A DNA stretch of 64,000 bases from Pseudomonas taiwanensis DSM 21245 (GCF_000425785.1 NZ_AUEC01000025.1:52040-116039); one strand, 5' to 3'. Positions 1-9,622 are shown, counted from the stretch's first letter. Translations and numbers: made by a program. The notes: generated from the letters alone by a model not told the origin.

Positions 1-1346
1 TCATCCACACCACCCGGCCCTCGTTGCGCAACCGCGAGCGCGCGGCACAAACCCACACCTACACGGCGCACGGCGGCCTCAAGGGCCTGCTGCGTTCGAT
101 CCTGGCCGATTACCCGTTCGATGTGCCCTACGCAGACCTGGAGGGTGACCTGGCACGACTGGAGGAGCAGCTGCGCGAAAGCCTGCCGGACTGGGTATGC
201 AAGGACCCGGCCCTGGCGGTGGAGCTGTTCTGGCCGGTGTTGTACCGCAATAAAGGCGCCTACCTGGTGGGCCGCCTGCATACACTGGACGAACAATGGC
301 CGCTGGTGATTCCCTTGCTGCACCGCGAAGGCCACGGCATCGAAGCGGATGCCGTGATCACCGACGAGGCCGAGGTGTCGATCATCTTTTCCTTCACCCG
401 TTCGTACTTTATGGTCGATGTGCCGGTGCCAGCGGAGTTCGTCAACTTTCTCAAGCGCATTCTTCCCGGCAAGCACATCGCCGAGCTGTACACCTCCATT
501 GGGTTCTACAAGCACGGCAAGTCGGAGTTCTACCGGGCGCTGATCAACCACCTGGCCGGCAGCGAAGACCGCTTCATCATGGCCCCGGGCGTTCGCGGCA
601 TGGTCATGAGCGTGTTCACCCTGCCGGGGTTCAATACGGTGTTCAAGATCATCAAGGACCGCTTCTCGCCGTCCAAGACCGTCGACCGCGCCACGGTCAT
701 CGACAAGTACCGTCTGGTGAAGAGTGTCGACCGCGTGGGGCGCATGGCCGACACCCAGGAGTTCGCCGATTTTCGCTTTCCCAAGGCCAAGTTCGAACCC
801 GATTGCCTGGCGGAGCTGCTGGAGGTGGCTCCGTCCACGGTCGCCCTGGAGGGCGACACCGTGCTGATTCGTCACTGCTGGACCGAACGCCGCATGACGC
901 CGCTCAACCTGTACCTGGAGCATGCCAGCGACGCCCAGGTGCTCGAGGCGCTGGAGGACTACGGCCTGGCCATCAAGCAGCTGGCGGCGGCGAACATTTT
1001 CCCCGGCGACATGCTGCTGAAGAACTTCGGGGTAACTCGCCATGGCCGCGTGGTGTTCTATGACTATGACGAAATCAGCTTTCTCACCGAGGTGAACTTC
1101 CGCCACATTCCGCCGCCGCGTTACCCGGAAGACGAGATGTCGGGCGAGCCGTGGTACTCGATCGGGCCGCACGATGTGTTTCCCGAGGAGTTTCCGCCGT
1201 TCCTGTTTGCCGATATCGGTCAGCGACGGCTGTTCAGCCGCTTGCATGGGGAATTGTACGACGCCGATTACTGGAAGGGATTGCAGGCGAAGATCCGCGA
1301 TGGGAAGGTGATCGATGTGTTTCCGTATCGGCGCAAGGTACGGTGA
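1..1346 (+). CDS. aceK: Isocitrate dehydrogenase kinase/phosphatase, 5' end missing
   Basis: The reading frame is already open at base 3, so this is the C-terminal part of AceK (about 447 residues of a family usually near 570). AceK phosphorylates and dephosphorylates isocitrate dehydrogenase, diverting carbon to the glyoxylate shunt during growth on acetate or fatty acids. The visible part starts with residues typical of the family ([18 protein letters not shown]) and continues through the kinase-like C-terminal fold to a TGA at 1346. The first in-frame start-like codon, a TTG at 24, lies inside conserved sequence and is not the true start. The neighbouring genes are unrelated, as is usual for Pseudomonas, where aceK is not in an aceBA operon. 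Identity is secure; only the N-terminus is unseen. Confidence 0.95.
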   Translation, partial: IHTTRPSLRNRERAAQTHTYTAHGGLKGLLRSILADYPFDVPYADLEGDLARLEEQLRESLPDWVCKDPALAVELFWPVLYRNKGAYLVGRLHTLDEQWPLVIPLLHREGHGIEADAVITDEAEVSIIFSFTRSYFMVDVPVPAEFVNFLKRILPGKHIAELYTSIGFYKHGKSEFYRALINHLAGSEDRFIMAPGVRGMVMSVFTLPGFNTVFKIIKDRFSPSKTVDRATVIDKYRLVKSVDRVGRMADTQEFADFRFPKAKFEPDCLAELLEVAPSTVALEGDTVLIRHCWTERRMTPLNLYLEHASDAQVLEALEDYGLAIKQLAAANIFPGDMLLKNFGVTRHGRVVFYDYDEISFLTEVNFRHIPPPRYPEDEMSGEPWYSIGPHDVFPEEFPPFLFADIGQRRLFSRLHGELYDADYWKGLQAKIRDGKVIDVFPYRRKVR

Positions 1347-1359
1347 ATGATGTGCGCTG

Positions 1360-2223
1360 TCAGGGGCTGCGCAGGCACTTGAGCTCGCTGAAGTCGGTCC
1401 GCACTTCAGCCAGGCGTTGCTGCAGGAACGTGCGCTGGGCAGGCGTGCTCAGGTGCATCAGGTCGACCAGCAGGCTGCGCGCCTGCCGTTCGGTGTTCTG
1501 ATAGGCGATGCGGTAATTTTCCGTCCACAGGCTCTCCTTGCGTTGCAGCAACTGCGCCAGGCGGGGTTCGAAGCTGGCGTCGTTGCGCTGGTTCATCGCC
1601 AGCATCAGTTGCTGCTGCCAGTGGGCGCGGTTGGTGATCCATTCGCGGTTCTGGTCGCCCAACGACTGGGACCAGGCCTGGATACGCTGGCGTTGCGCGG
1701 TGTTGAGGTCGCCGAACCAGGGCCTCAGACGCTTTTCCATGCGTTCGGTGCGCCGCGTGATCTGTTGCTCCAGCGGCGTATCCACGTACTTTTTCTGGCG
1801 TTCGCTGATGTCCTCGCGCAACGCCTCGCGCATCTCTTCCACCTGGGCATCGCTCATCCCCCGCAACAGTTCGGCCGCCGAAGGGGTAATGGCCTCGGTG
1901 ACGCGGCCGATGGCCTGGCGGGCTTCCTGGGTGCGTTGCTGCAGCGCTTGGTCGGTCACCTGGTCTTCGGCGACCATCGTGCGCACCCGGTCGAGCCAGT
2001 CAAGGTAGCCGGGCAGCTGGGTCTTGCAGTGCCAGGCCAGGTGCTGCTTGAGGCGCTCATCGAGCAAGGCCTTCTGGTCGCTGTTCATGTCCAGGTAGTC
2101 GGCCAGTGACCAGGGTACCAGTCGGTCCAGGTTGCGGTAGGCCAGGTCGATACGGTTGCACGCCACCAGCGCCAGGAGCGAGCCGATGGCAATGAGCAAG
2201 ACTTTGAGCAGGCGAACGTGCAT
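1360..2223 (-). CDS. DUF6279-type lipoprotein
   Basis: A 287-residue protein with an N-terminal hydrophobic segment ending in a lipobox-like LLALVAC (Cys at about residue 22), so it is probably lipidated and exported. The rest is strongly helical and rich in Gln, Arg and Glu, with repeated charged heptad-like stretches and no catalytic motif. It matches my recollection of the DUF6279 lipoprotein family of pseudomonads, whose function is unknown. It converges with aceK (13 bp between stop codons). A periplasmic or outer-membrane-anchored structural role is only inference. Confidence 0.8.
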   Translation of the reverse strand: MHVRLLKVLLIAIGSLLALVACNRIDLAYRNLDRLVPWSLADYLDMNSDQKALLDERLKQHLAWHCKTQLPGYLDWLDRVRTMVAEDQVTDQALQQRTQEARQAIGRVTEAITPSAAELLRGMSDAQVEEMREALREDISERQKKYVDTPLEQQITRRTERMEKRLRPWFGDLNTAQRQRIQAWSQSLGDQNREWITNRAHWQQQLMLAMNQRNDASFEPRLAQLLQRKESLWTENYRIAYQNTERQARSLLVDLMHLSTPAQRTFLQQRLAEVRTDFSELKCLRSP

Positions 2224-2357
2224 GGGCGAGTCCTTGCAGGGGTTGGCCAGTCGATGGATATGAACAGGCCACGGCGACTGCGACGAATGAATCAGCGGTC
2301 GGGCAGCGCGGTGGCTTCAGGTGTAGAATAGCCGCCTTGTCTTGAGGAACATCGGAA

Positions 2358-3194
2358 ATGGCTCTGCTTGGGCGTTACAACAGTTTGCAAATCGTGAAAC
2401 ACGTGGACTTCGGCCTGTACCTGGACGGCGGTGCCGACGGCGAAATCCTGCTGCCCAGGCGTTACATTCCCAAGGACACGCCGACCGAGGTCGATGACTG
2501 GCTCAATGTGTTCATCTACCTGGACAGTGAAGACCAGCTGATCGCCACCACCGAGCAGCCCAAGGTTCAGGTGGGTGGCTTCGCCAGCCTCAAGGTCAAG
2601 GACATCAACAATGCTGGCATCTTCTTCGACTGGGGCCTGTCCAAGGACCTGCTCATGCCTTATTCGGAAGAGTCGCGGCCATTGAAAATAGGCGACTACT
2701 GCGTGGTGCATGCTTACCTGGACAAACGCACCCGCCGTATCACCGCTACCGCCCGGCTGGATCGCTACCTGGACCGCACTCCGGCGGACTATTCGGTCGG
2801 TCAGCCGGTCGAGCTGCTGGTGGCCGGGCAGACGCCCATGGGCTACAAGGCCATCATCAATAACCGCCACTGGGGCCTGATTCACAAGAACGAGGTATTC
2901 AAGTTCCTGCGTTCGGGCATGCATGTGGAAGGCTTCATCAAGGAGGTGCGCCACGACGGCAAGATCGCCTTGAGCCTGCAACCGGTCGGCAAGGCGCTGG
3001 GCGATGACTTGCAAGAGCAGATCATGGCGCGTCTGGAGGCAGAGGGCGGGGTACTGGCCGTGTGCGACAAGAGCGCACCGGAGGTGATCAGCCAGCTGTT
3101 CAACGTCAGCAAGGGCAACTTCAAAAAGGCCATCGGCGCGTTGTTCAAGCAAGGCCGGATCGTCATCCATGACGATCGCATCGAACGGGCCTGA
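2358..3194 (+). CDS. S1-domain RNA-binding protein, CvfB/YitL family
   Basis: A 278-residue protein with tandem S1-like OB folds. The first (residues 1-65) contains FGLYLDGG.DGEILLPRRY, the second (about 70-130) contains GIFFDWGLSKDLLMP, and a third (about 145-215) contains GLIHKNEVF and DGKIALSLQP. A C-terminal winged-helix-like tail follows (FNVSKGNFKKAIGALFKQGR). This is the CvfB architecture, three S1 domains plus winged helix, which in Gram-positives binds RNA and affects virulence gene expression. The length fits the family. The start ATG at 2358 follows a GGAACATCGGAA ribosome-binding stretch. The target RNAs in Pseudomonas are not known to me. Confidence 0.88.
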   Translation: MALLGRYNSLQIVKHVDFGLYLDGGADGEILLPRRYIPKDTPTEVDDWLNVFIYLDSEDQLIATTEQPKVQVGGFASLKVKDINNAGIFFDWGLSKDLLMPYSEESRPLKIGDYCVVHAYLDKRTRRITATARLDRYLDRTPADYSVGQPVELLVAGQTPMGYKAIINNRHWGLIHKNEVFKFLRSGMHVEGFIKEVRHDGKIALSLQPVGKALGDDLQEQIMARLEAEGGVLAVCDKSAPEVISQLFNVSKGNFKKAIGALFKQGRIVIHDDRIERA

Positions 3195-3575
3195 TCAGGC
3201 CTGGACGAATGCCTTGAAATCCAGCTGCTCGCCGCCCGGGCGGGTGTCGCGCAGTAGCGAGTCGCGGTCGGCGCTCAGGGCCAGGCTGATGGTCGAGCGG
3301 CGCTTACCGGGGTTGCGCACTTCCATCTGCTCCTGATGGGCACGCAGGAAGTTGGTCGGCACCTTCAGGTGCTGCAAGTCGTCGTTTTCCGGGGTGTGCA
3401 GCAGCAGGTTGACCCAGTCGGGCTGGCCCTTGCGCAGCAAGGCTACCGGTACTTCGAACCACCACAGGTTACGTTTGCGATCGAGGATGGCGAACAGGGT
3501 ATTGGTGCTGTTGAGCACCGGCTTGTCCAGCGCCTGGTTACGTCGGGCGATGGCGGCGGGTTTGTCGAGTTTCAT
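3195..3575 (-). CDS. Hypothetical protein (126 aa)
   Basis: The frame is open further upstream, but the ATG at 3575 is preceded by AGGAAC and starts a compact 126-residue protein (MKLDKPAAIARRNQALDK...). It has no signal peptide or membrane segment. It contains several basic stretches and the motif RKRNLWWFEVPV, but I recognise no domain. Its stop codon abuts the stop of the CvfB-like gene on the other strand, so the two genes are tightly convergent. Function is unknown; its clean ribosome binding site and compact fit between neighbours argue that it is real. Confidence 0.7.
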   Translation of the reverse strand: MKLDKPAAIARRNQALDKPVLNSTNTLFAILDRKRNLWWFEVPVALLRKGQPDWVNLLLHTPENDDLQHLKVPTNFLRAHQEQMEVRNPGKRRSTISLALSADRDSLLRDTRPGGEQLDFKAFVQA

Positions 3576-3697
3576 GCAGGTTCCTGCGGGTTGACGCGTG
3601 ATAAGGCCTGCATTGTGAGGGGTGGCCGGTAGCGGGGCAAGGTTTGATGGCCCTATCGCTTTCAGCAGTCGGCCTGCTGGCGACAGGGCCAATGGGT

Positions 3698-5170
3698 TCA
3701 GCGACTCAGTGGCCGGCTCAACTCCGACGTCGCACCCTCGGCGGTGGTTACCGTCGCGGTGAAGCTGAGGAGCTCCGCGGCGTTCTCCAGCGTCTGGGCA
3801 AATGTCGCCTTGCCGTCCTTGTCACTGCTCACCAGTACCTGGCCAAGATACTGCTGCGCCTCGGTTCCGTTGGCCTCGGCATTCCCGAACACCTCGACCC
3901 GCAACAGGCTGGATGCCGGCCCGCTAACTTCGCCTTGCAACTGTTCGCCTTGCAGGGCAGTCAGGCGGGGGGCTGGCTGGTTGTGGTTGGGCAACGGCTG
4001 GCATGGCTTGGGTTGGCCATTGCCATCGCAAATGATGGCCTGGTCTTTCTTCGCCAGGTCTGCACCTATCCCTCGTGAACCTACGTACAGCGCATGGGCC
4101 TGGGCCGGTACGCCAAAGACGATTGCACCGGTGCGCTGGTCAGGCACGCACGAGCCGCCGGCCTCGCAGCGGCGAATGTCCTGGCTGTTGCCCCAGATCC
4201 GATTGGCGGTCAGGCGGGTGGCGGTGACGTTCGGCTCCGGACGCAGCGCCACACCAATGCGGTTGCCGTGAATCAGGTTGCCATCGAGGATGTTGCCGTC
4301 GCCCGTGACGCTGACACCGTTGGAGTTGCCTGTGAAGGTGTTGGCACCGAGGTAGTTGCGGTTGCCCCAGTTGATCTGCAGCCCGTCGGAGTAGTTCTCG
4401 AAGCGGTTGCGTACCACGCTGTTGTCGTTGCCCAGCAGAATCTCGATGCCCTGGGACGGCTCCGGGTTGGCGGGTGTGGAGCGGAACAGGTTGTCGGCCA
4501 CCAGGTTGAAGGCCGCGCCCCGGGTGAGCTCCAGACCGTCGCCGTTGTCGACCAACTGGTTGCGCAGCACCTTGTTGTTGACCGTAGTGGTCGCTGTCGG
4601 ATTGCCGGCACCGTCGTCGCCGGTGAGCATGATCCCGGCCCCGCCTTTGTTGGCCACGATGCGGTTGTCTTCGATGACGTTGCCACTGGCGCGATTGACC
4701 AGGATGCCGATGCAGAAGTTACGCACTTCAAGACCGCTCAGGTGCACGCCTTGGGTGTCTCGCAGCACCAGGCCGGGGTGGGTGGTGGTACGCACATTGG
4801 TGCCGTATTGGCCGGGCAGGGCGCCGGGGCAGGTGTGAACGCCCTGGTCCTTGATATAGCCGGAGCCGTCGATGGCGATGTATTGGCCGTCTTGGGCCCA
4901 CGACAGTCCAGTGATGCGCACCGGGCCCTTGATTTCCGGCAGCGGGCGAGTCGGACGGATGACATAGGGTGGTTTACCCACCGGGGCAATGTCGATCCGG
5001 TAGCGGCCAGGGTTCTGGTTGCTGGTCTCGATCGCCCAGCGCAGGCTGCCGGGCTGGCCATCGTCGTTGTAGCGGTCGACGCGAAGGGTTTCGCTGCTGG
5101 CCGGTGCGGCGGCAAGAGCGGGCAGGGGGAGCAGCGGCAGCAAGGCGGCCAGGAGGGGCATCAAACGCAT
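3698..5170 (-). CDS. Secreted right-handed parallel beta-helix protein
   Basis: A 490-residue protein from the ATG at 5170, which has GGAAGG upstream. A longer in-frame extension lacks signal-peptide character. Residues 1-21 form a Leu/Ala-rich signal peptide ending in an Ala-rich cleavage site. A DGQPGSLRWAIETSN motif near residue 40 and many short repeats of the type N.I..N.I..N.G(V/I) (residues about 150-340) are typical of NosD-like or pectate-lyase-like beta-helices. The C-terminal hundred residues look like a beta-sandwich (LLRVEVFGN...). The family includes polysaccharide-acting and surface proteins. No catalytic residues can be assigned, so the substrate is open. The gene stands alone. 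Confidence 0.82.
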   Translation of the reverse strand: MRLMPLLAALLPLLPLPALAAAPASSETLRVDRYNDDGQPGSLRWAIETSNQNPGRYRIDIAPVGKPPYVIRPTRPLPEIKGPVRITGLSWAQDGQYIAIDGSGYIKDQGVHTCPGALPGQYGTNVRTTTHPGLVLRDTQGVHLSGLEVRNFCIGILVNRASGNVIEDNRIVANKGGAGIMLTGDDGAGNPTATTTVNNKVLRNQLVDNGDGLELTRGAAFNLVADNLFRSTPANPEPSQGIEILLGNDNSVVRNRFENYSDGLQINWGNRNYLGANTFTGNSNGVSVTGDGNILDGNLIHGNRIGVALRPEPNVTATRLTANRIWGNSQDIRRCEAGGSCVPDQRTGAIVFGVPAQAHALYVGSRGIGADLAKKDQAIICDGNGQPKPCQPLPNHNQPAPRLTALQGEQLQGEVSGPASSLLRVEVFGNAEANGTEAQQYLGQVLVSSDKDGKATFAQTLENAAELLSFTATVTTAEGATSELSRPLSR

Positions 5171-5413
5171 GGGGCGGACCTTCCGAAAACGATTGTTCTT
5201 ATCGAAGGCAGCCTGCTTGGGGTTGCCATTCGCCGGTGATTCTAAGGGGGCAGGGGCGGCGCTGCGCAGAGCCTGGTGGCCAATTCGGTGCGGTATTCGC
5301 CCCGAATCACCGCCCGGCACGCCGTGTGTGAATCCGGTGAAACTCTTGCAGAAGACGACCGGTCAACCCACTGTCGACACGATTCACGTGTCTCCACTTG
5401 CAGGAGATTTGCC

Positions 5414-5593
5414 ATGAGCGGCACTAAAGACAAAGTCAAAGGTATGGCCAACGAAGCCATGGGCAACGTCAAGCAAGGCGTCGGCAAGGCGACCGACAAC
5501 GAGAAGCTGCGCGCTGAAGGCAAGGCCCAGGAGCTCAAGGGCGAGGCGCAGCAGGTGAAGGGGGACGTCAAGGACGCGATCAAGAAGCCCTGA
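5414..5593 (+). CDS. CsbD family stress protein
   Basis: A 59-residue protein that is almost entirely charged and hydrophilic (MSGTKDKVKGMANEAMGNVK...GKAQELKGEAQQVKGD). It carries the repeated KG.A.E..G..K pattern that defines CsbD-like proteins. These are short, abundant proteins induced by general stress in many bacteria; no biochemical role is established. The ATG at 5414 has a strong AGGAG at 5402-5406, which decides this start over the longer open frame. A hairpin at 5645-5674 lies downstream. Confidence 0.9.
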   Translation: MSGTKDKVKGMANEAMGNVKQGVGKATDNEKLRAEGKAQELKGEAQQVKGDVKDAIKKP

Positions 5594-5644
5594 ATGAGCC
5601 CTGAATGATCGTGCCTTGGCTGGCCTCATCGCCGGCAAGCTGCA

Positions 5645-5683
5645 CCTGCAGGGCCCTGCATGGGGCCCTGCAGGCGATTATTT
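5645..5683 (+). terminator. Perfect 12-bp hairpin downstream of csbD
   Basis: CCTGCAGGGCCC (5645-5656) and its exact reverse complement (5663-5674) flank a 6-base loop and are followed by ATTATTTCT. This could terminate the CsbD transcript, although the T tract is interrupted. A partial REP-like sequence (ATCGCCGGCAAG) lies just before it at about 5629. Confidence 0.55.
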
Positions 5684-5767
5684 CTGAAAGTCGGCAGGGA
5701 GCGGTACATCAGTTGCGTGGTCTATTAGACTTTCCCCTGTACTGATCAAGCGGCGAAAGGAGACGCT

Positions 5768-6727
5768 ATGATTTTCCCCGACCTGCGCGGCCTGCCCCTG
5801 CACCGCGTGCTGGTGCGTACCGTCAGCGAATTTCTCGATGACGAGATGTCTACCTATGCCTCGGCGCTGGCCTACCAGATGCTGTTTTCGCTGTTCCCTT
5901 TCCTGCTGTTCTTGATCGCCTTGATCGGTTTTCTGCACCTGCCGGACTTTTTCTCCTGGCTCCGCCTGCAATCGGAACTGGTGTTGCCGCCGCAGGCGCT
6001 GGAACAGGTCAACCCGGTGATCGACCAACTGCAGCAGTCCAAGGGCGGCTTGCTTTCAGTGGGTATCGTGATCGCGCTGTGGACTGCCTCGGCTGGCGTG
6101 CGCCTGATGATGAGTGCAATGAACGCCGCCTACGACGTGCCCGAGGGACGCCCGGTCTGGAAGCGCATTCCGCTGTCGATCATCTACACGGTGGGCATCG
6201 CTGGGATGCTGCTGGCAGCGGCGGCGTTGATGGTATTGGGGCCGCAGGTCATGGAGTGGATTGCCGCCCAGATCGGCATGCAAGAGGTGATCGTCACGGT
6301 GTGGACCATCCTGCGCTGGCCGGCGATCATCATCCTGATGATGGTGGCGGTGGCGCTGATCTATTACGTGATGCCGGACGTGAAGCAGAAGTTTCGCTTC
6401 ATCACGCCAGGTTCGGTGCTGGCGGTGGTGGTGTGGATCATCGCTTCCCTGGGCTTTGGTTACTACGTAAAGACCTTCGCCGACTACAACGCGATGTACG
6501 GCAGTATCGGTGCAATCATCGTGCTGTTGCTGTATTTCTATATCTCCGCAGCCGTGCTGTTGCTGGGGGCGGAAATGAACGCCGTGATCGAGCACATGTC
6601 GACAGAGGGCAAGAACCCTGGCGAAAAGGATTTCGGCGGTGACAAGTCCAGGGAGACCCTGACAGTGCTGGGCCATGAACACCCGATATCGAGCGAGCCT
6701 CGACCTTCCGAGCCGACACCCCGATGA
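5768..6727 (+). CDS. YihY/BrkB family inner-membrane protein
   Basis: A 319-residue protein with about six hydrophobic helices (near residues 35-58, 95-115, 140-165, 180-210, 215-240 and 250-275) and the family motifs [17 protein letters not shown] and [19 protein letters not shown]. This is the YihY/BrkB (formerly wrongly RNase BN) family of integral inner-membrane proteins, whose transport role is unproved. The C-terminal 45 residues are a charged cytoplasmic tail. Its stop codon overlaps the start of the next gene (ATGA), so the two are translationally coupled. Confidence 0.9.
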   Translation: MIFPDLRGLPLHRVLVRTVSEFLDDEMSTYASALAYQMLFSLFPFLLFLIALIGFLHLPDFFSWLRLQSELVLPPQALEQVNPVIDQLQQSKGGLLSVGIVIALWTASAGVRLMMSAMNAAYDVPEGRPVWKRIPLSIIYTVGIAGMLLAAAALMVLGPQVMEWIAAQIGMQEVIVTVWTILRWPAIIILMMVAVALIYYVMPDVKQKFRFITPGSVLAVVVWIIASLGFGYYVKTFADYNAMYGSIGAIIVLLLYFYISAAVLLLGAEMNAVIEHMSTEGKNPGEKDFGGDKSRETLTVLGHEHPISSEPRPSEPTPR

Positions 6728-7260
6728 TCCGCGACATTCTCAAGATGGGCGATGAGCGCCTGCTACGCATCGCCCCACCGGTGCCTGACGAACTGATCGG
6801 CAGTGCCGAACTGCAGCAACTGATCGACGACATGTTCGAGACCATGGCCCATGTAGGCGGCGTGGGTCTGGCCGCGCCACAGATAGGCATCGACCTGCAA
6901 CTGGTCATCTTCGGATTCGAGCGCAGCGAGCGTTATCCGGATGCCGAGCCAGTTCCGCAGACCATCCTGCTCAACCCGGTGATCACGCCCATGTCGACCG
7001 AGATCGAGGACGGCTGGGAAGGCTGTCTGTCGGTGCCCGGCCTGCGCGGGGTGGTGCCGCGCTACAAGCATATTCGTTACGAAGGCATCGACCCTCAGGG
7101 CAATCCGATCAACCGCTTTGCGGACGGTTTTCATGCCCGCGTGGTGCAGCATGAGTGCGATCACCTGATCGGGCGGTTGTACCCCTCGCGCATTCAGGAC
7201 TTTGCCAAGTTCGGGTTCACCGAGGTGCTGTTCCCTGGGCTGGATGCCAGCGACGACTGA
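6724..7260 (+). CDS. def: Peptide deformylase
   Basis: A 178-residue metalloenzyme that removes the formyl group from nascent N-terminal methionine. All three signature motifs are present: GVGLAAPQ (residues 46-53), EGCLS (99-103, with the metal-ligand Cys101) and HECDH (143-147, two His ligands and the catalytic Glu). The main Pseudomonas def normally sits beside fmt. This copy, downstream of a yihY-like gene, is therefore probably a paralogue. The gene starts inside the stop codon of the upstream gene, and its last 67 bp overlap the convergent acetyltransferase gene. Confidence 0.95.
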   Translation: MIRDILKMGDERLLRIAPPVPDELIGSAELQQLIDDMFETMAHVGGVGLAAPQIGIDLQLVIFGFERSERYPDAEPVPQTILLNPVITPMSTEIEDGWEGCLSVPGLRGVVPRYKHIRYEGIDPQGNPINRFADGFHARVVQHECDHLIGRLYPSRIQDFAKFGFTEVLFPGLDASDD

Positions 7261-7670
7261 CCGCGCACCATGGCCACCAGGCGTTTACTGCGTTGGTAGC
7301 GCGCCAGCCGAGCGGCGAGGGCTTCTGGCAACTGGGCGGCGGTTTCGAAGGCCAGGTGTTGATAGAAGGGCGCCAGGTCGGGGTGGCAGAATAGCCAGAT
7401 CGGGCCGCGTCCGCCTGCCAGTGCGGCATCGATCAATTGCCCCGCCACGCCCTGTTTGCGCTGCTGCGGGGCGACGAAAAGCCCTGTGAGCCAATGGCCA
7501 TTCTCGACGGGCGCCAAGCTCAGCCCTGCGATGATTTCGGTACGCCGGGCTACCCACAGTTCCCCATCGCTGGCAGCCCGCATGCGTGAGCCGTGCTGGC
7601 GGTAGAAGTGGTCGAGCAGGCGGCGCTCGAGGGCGGTCAGTTGGGTGCAGTGCAGCAGGGGCATGCGCAT
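7194..7670 (-). CDS. GNAT family acetyltransferase
   Basis: A 158-residue protein with the GNAT acetyl-CoA-binding segment at about residues 64-85 ([24 protein letters not shown], which contains the R/Q-x-x-G-x-A/G core). The C-terminal half ([16 protein letters not shown]) is also typical. The substrate is unknown. The last ~20 residues (after VAMVRGQSS) are Ser/Asn-rich and are encoded inside the 3' end of def on the opposite strand, so they may be a recent extension. A second start at 7664 is equally possible, because the ribosome binding site is weak. Confidence 0.85.
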   Translation of the reverse strand: MRMPLLHCTQLTALERRLLDHFYRQHGSRMRAASDGELWVARRTEIIAGLSLAPVENGHWLTGLFVAPQQRKQGVAGQLIDAALAGGRGPIWLFCHPDLAPFYQHLAFETAAQLPEALAARLARYQRSKRLVAMVRGQSSLASSPGNSTSVNPNLAKS

Positions 7671-7828
7671 TCCAAAGTCGAGTCGAAAAACGGCCGGGAT
7701 GGCTCTACGCCAGCCTCTTGAGGCGATTTTGTCGCAGATTGTTGCAAATCCTGCAAGGGTGAATGTCTGACTTCGGGGTTCAACTATTCAAAGGCGGGAG
7801 TAGACTTTCAGACATCCCCCAGCAGTAT

Positions 7829-7874
7829 GACGAAGCGGGATCGGTACTTCGTGTCATCTTCGTTGGAGATGACA
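7829..7874. promoter_or_regulatory. Two adjacent inverted repeats upstream of the DUF2790 gene
   Basis: ACGAAG (7830-7835) pairs with CTTCGT (7847-7852) across 11 bases. The next bases form TGTCATCT (7852-7859) and AGATGACA (7867-7874) across 7 bases. The pair lies 70-115 bp before the ATG at 7944, where a promoter would be expected. They could be operators or leader hairpins; the binding protein is unknown. Confidence 0.4.
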
Positions 7875-7943
7875 ACTTCTCCGCGCCATTGACGGCATAT
7901 TGAAGTCAATCGATCAGCTTGATTGCTTTAAAGGCCAACTCAC

Positions 7944-8201
7944 ATGAAACCATTACTGATTCTTGCATTGGTCGGTATGTCCTCGTTCGCCCTTGCCGAT
8001 GAGGCCAAACCTGTCTCCACCGAGCCTGTCGCCCAGCAGTACGACTATTCCATGAACCTGGACATCAAACGGGTGATCAGTCTGTCGACCCTTCCGAATG
8101 TCTGCGAAGTGGTGCCGGCGACCATGACCTATGAAGACCATCAGGGCCAGGTGCATACCATTCAGTACCGCGCCATGGGCGAGGGCTGCCAGCAAGGCTG
8201 A
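7944..8201 (+). CDS. DUF2790 small periplasmic protein
   Basis: An 85-residue protein with a signal peptide (MKPLLILALVGMSSFALADE, cleavage after ALA). The mature part contains YDYSMNLDIKRVISL, the pattern VCEVVPATMTYEDHQG and a second Cys near the C-terminus, so one disulfide is possible. This matches the Pseudomonas DUF2790 family, whose members often appear in metal- or stress-induced gene lists; no function is established. It is a single gene with a 270-bp upstream region containing paired inverted repeats. Confidence 0.85.
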   Translation: MKPLLILALVGMSSFALADEAKPVSTEPVAQQYDYSMNLDIKRVISLSTLPNVCEVVPATMTYEDHQGQVHTIQYRAMGEGCQQG

Positions 8202-8228
8202 TTGCCCCGACCCTTCGCGGCCAAGCCT

Positions 8229-8260
8229 GCTCCCGCGGACCGAACTGGGTCTGCGGGAGC
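8229..8260. repeat. REP-like hairpin between DUF2790 and MocR genes
   Basis: GCTCCCGCGGACC (8229-8241) and GGTCTGCGGGAGC (8248-8260) form a 13-bp stem with one G-T wobble and a 6-base loop. It lies between two converging 3' ends, a usual place for P. putida REP elements, and may act as a bidirectional terminator. Confidence 0.6.
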
Positions 8261-8268
8261 GCAAGCCC

Positions 8269-9612
8269 TCAGCCTGCCAACACGCGACACACCCGTTCCA
8301 ACCCCTCCTTCAGTTCAGCACGGCTACCCGCCGCCGACAGGCTGATACGCACCGCCTGCTCCTGGCCCGCGCCCACGGCGAATACGCTCGCCGGCACGAT
8401 CTCCACGTGCTGTGCGCGACACTGCGCTACCACCCTGTCAGCCCCTCGTGAAGCGGCCACCCAGGCATGGGGGGCAGGTTCGCTGGCGTTGCACAAGGCA
8501 CTGCCCAGCACCTTGCGCGCCAGGCGCCAGCGCTCGCAGACTTCCGTGCGCTGCCAGGCCAGGCGTCGGGCTGCCGTACCGTCTTCGATCCACTGGCAGG
8601 CAACCTGCAGGTTCAGGGGCGAAATCGACCAGTGACTGGCCTTGGCGTGGGGGTCGACCTGCTCCAGCAGGCGAGGGTCGGCTACGATCCAGCCCAGCCT
8701 CAGTCCCGCGGCCACCGTCTTGGACAGGCTGCTGATCAGGACGCCGTGCTCGCCCAACAGCGGGTAGAGCGGTGGGCGGTCGCTGAGGGCGCCATAGACA
8801 TCATCCTCGATCACCAGCAGTCCCAGGCGTTTGACCACCTCGGCAATTGCCTGGCGGCGCGCGTCGTCCATGCAGGCGCCGGTGGGGTTGTGCAGGGTCG
8901 GTGTGGTCACCAGTACCCGTGCGCCGCTGGCACGGGCAACCCGGTCCAGTTCATCTGGCCGTAGGCCCTGCGTGTCCAGCGCCACACCGTGCACCGGCAA
9001 GCGCAACTGGCGGCACGCCGCCTTGATGCCCGGCGCGGTCAAAGCCTCGAGCATGACCGGCTCGCCGGCCTGGCAGAGCGACTGCAGCAGCAAGGTGAGC
9101 CCGTGCTGGGCGCCTGCGCACAGGAGCAACTCGTCAGCCGCCAGTGTCAGGCCGCGATTGGCCAGCCAGCGGGCGCCTTGGAGCCTGCCCAGCAGCAACT
9201 GCTGCGGCCCGAGGTAATGGTCGAGCAATTGGCTCTGGCGCTGTGCCAGCAAGGCTTGCAGGCTGAGGTGCAGGTCCTGGTTGGTCGGGTCGGCCACCGG
9301 CACATTGGTCGACAGGTCGATCAGCGTGCCGTGCGGGTCATGCTGCTTGAGGCGAAACAACGTCGCTTCCTGGCTACCGGCCAGCACGTAAGTGCCACGG
9401 CCGACCTCGCCCGCCACCAGGTGGCGAGCGGCGGCTTCACGGTAGGCCTGCTGCGTGGTGCTGGGATTCAAGCCCAGTTTCCAGGCCAGACGACGCTGGG
9501 GAGGCAGGCGATCGCCGACCTTGAGCGTTCCACATTCGATGGCGCTGGCGATGGCGTCGACCAGCGCCAGGTAACGGGGGCGGCCATCCTCGACGAGTTC
9601 AGGAACCCACAT
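8269..9612 (-). CDS. MocR-type regulator (GntR HTH fused to aminotransferase domain)
   Basis: A 447-residue protein from the ATG at 9612 (MWVPELVEDGRPRYLALV...). The N-terminal 70 residues are a GntR winged helix (LKVGDRLPPQRRLAWKLGLNPSTTQQAYREA). The rest is a fold-type I aminotransferase-like domain with the PLP-binding Lys in ISSLSKTVAAGLRLGW. MocR proteins use PLP or an amino-acid adduct as effector and usually control a divergent gene. Here that is the threonine dehydratase-like gene 91 bp away. Upstream in-frame codons (9627, 9648) would place a paired direct repeat inside the coding region, so the shorter start is preferred. Confidence 0.88.
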   Translation of the reverse strand: MWVPELVEDGRPRYLALVDAIASAIECGTLKVGDRLPPQRRLAWKLGLNPSTTQQAYREAAARHLVAGEVGRGTYVLAGSQEATLFRLKQHDPHGTLIDLSTNVPVADPTNQDLHLSLQALLAQRQSQLLDHYLGPQQLLLGRLQGARWLANRGLTLAADELLLCAGAQHGLTLLLQSLCQAGEPVMLEALTAPGIKAACRQLRLPVHGVALDTQGLRPDELDRVARASGARVLVTTPTLHNPTGACMDDARRQAIAEVVKRLGLLVIEDDVYGALSDRPPLYPLLGEHGVLISSLSKTVAAGLRLGWIVADPRLLEQVDPHAKASHWSISPLNLQVACQWIEDGTAARRLAWQRTEVCERWRLARKVLGSALCNASEPAPHAWVAASRGADRVVAQCRAQHVEIVPASVFAVGAGQEQAVRISLSAAGSRAELKEGLERVCRVLAG

Positions 9613-9622
9613 GAAATTGCTG

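Noticed and set aside
24..26. TTG as the start of aceK
   Set aside because: The frame is open to the window edge and the residues before it are conserved AceK sequence.
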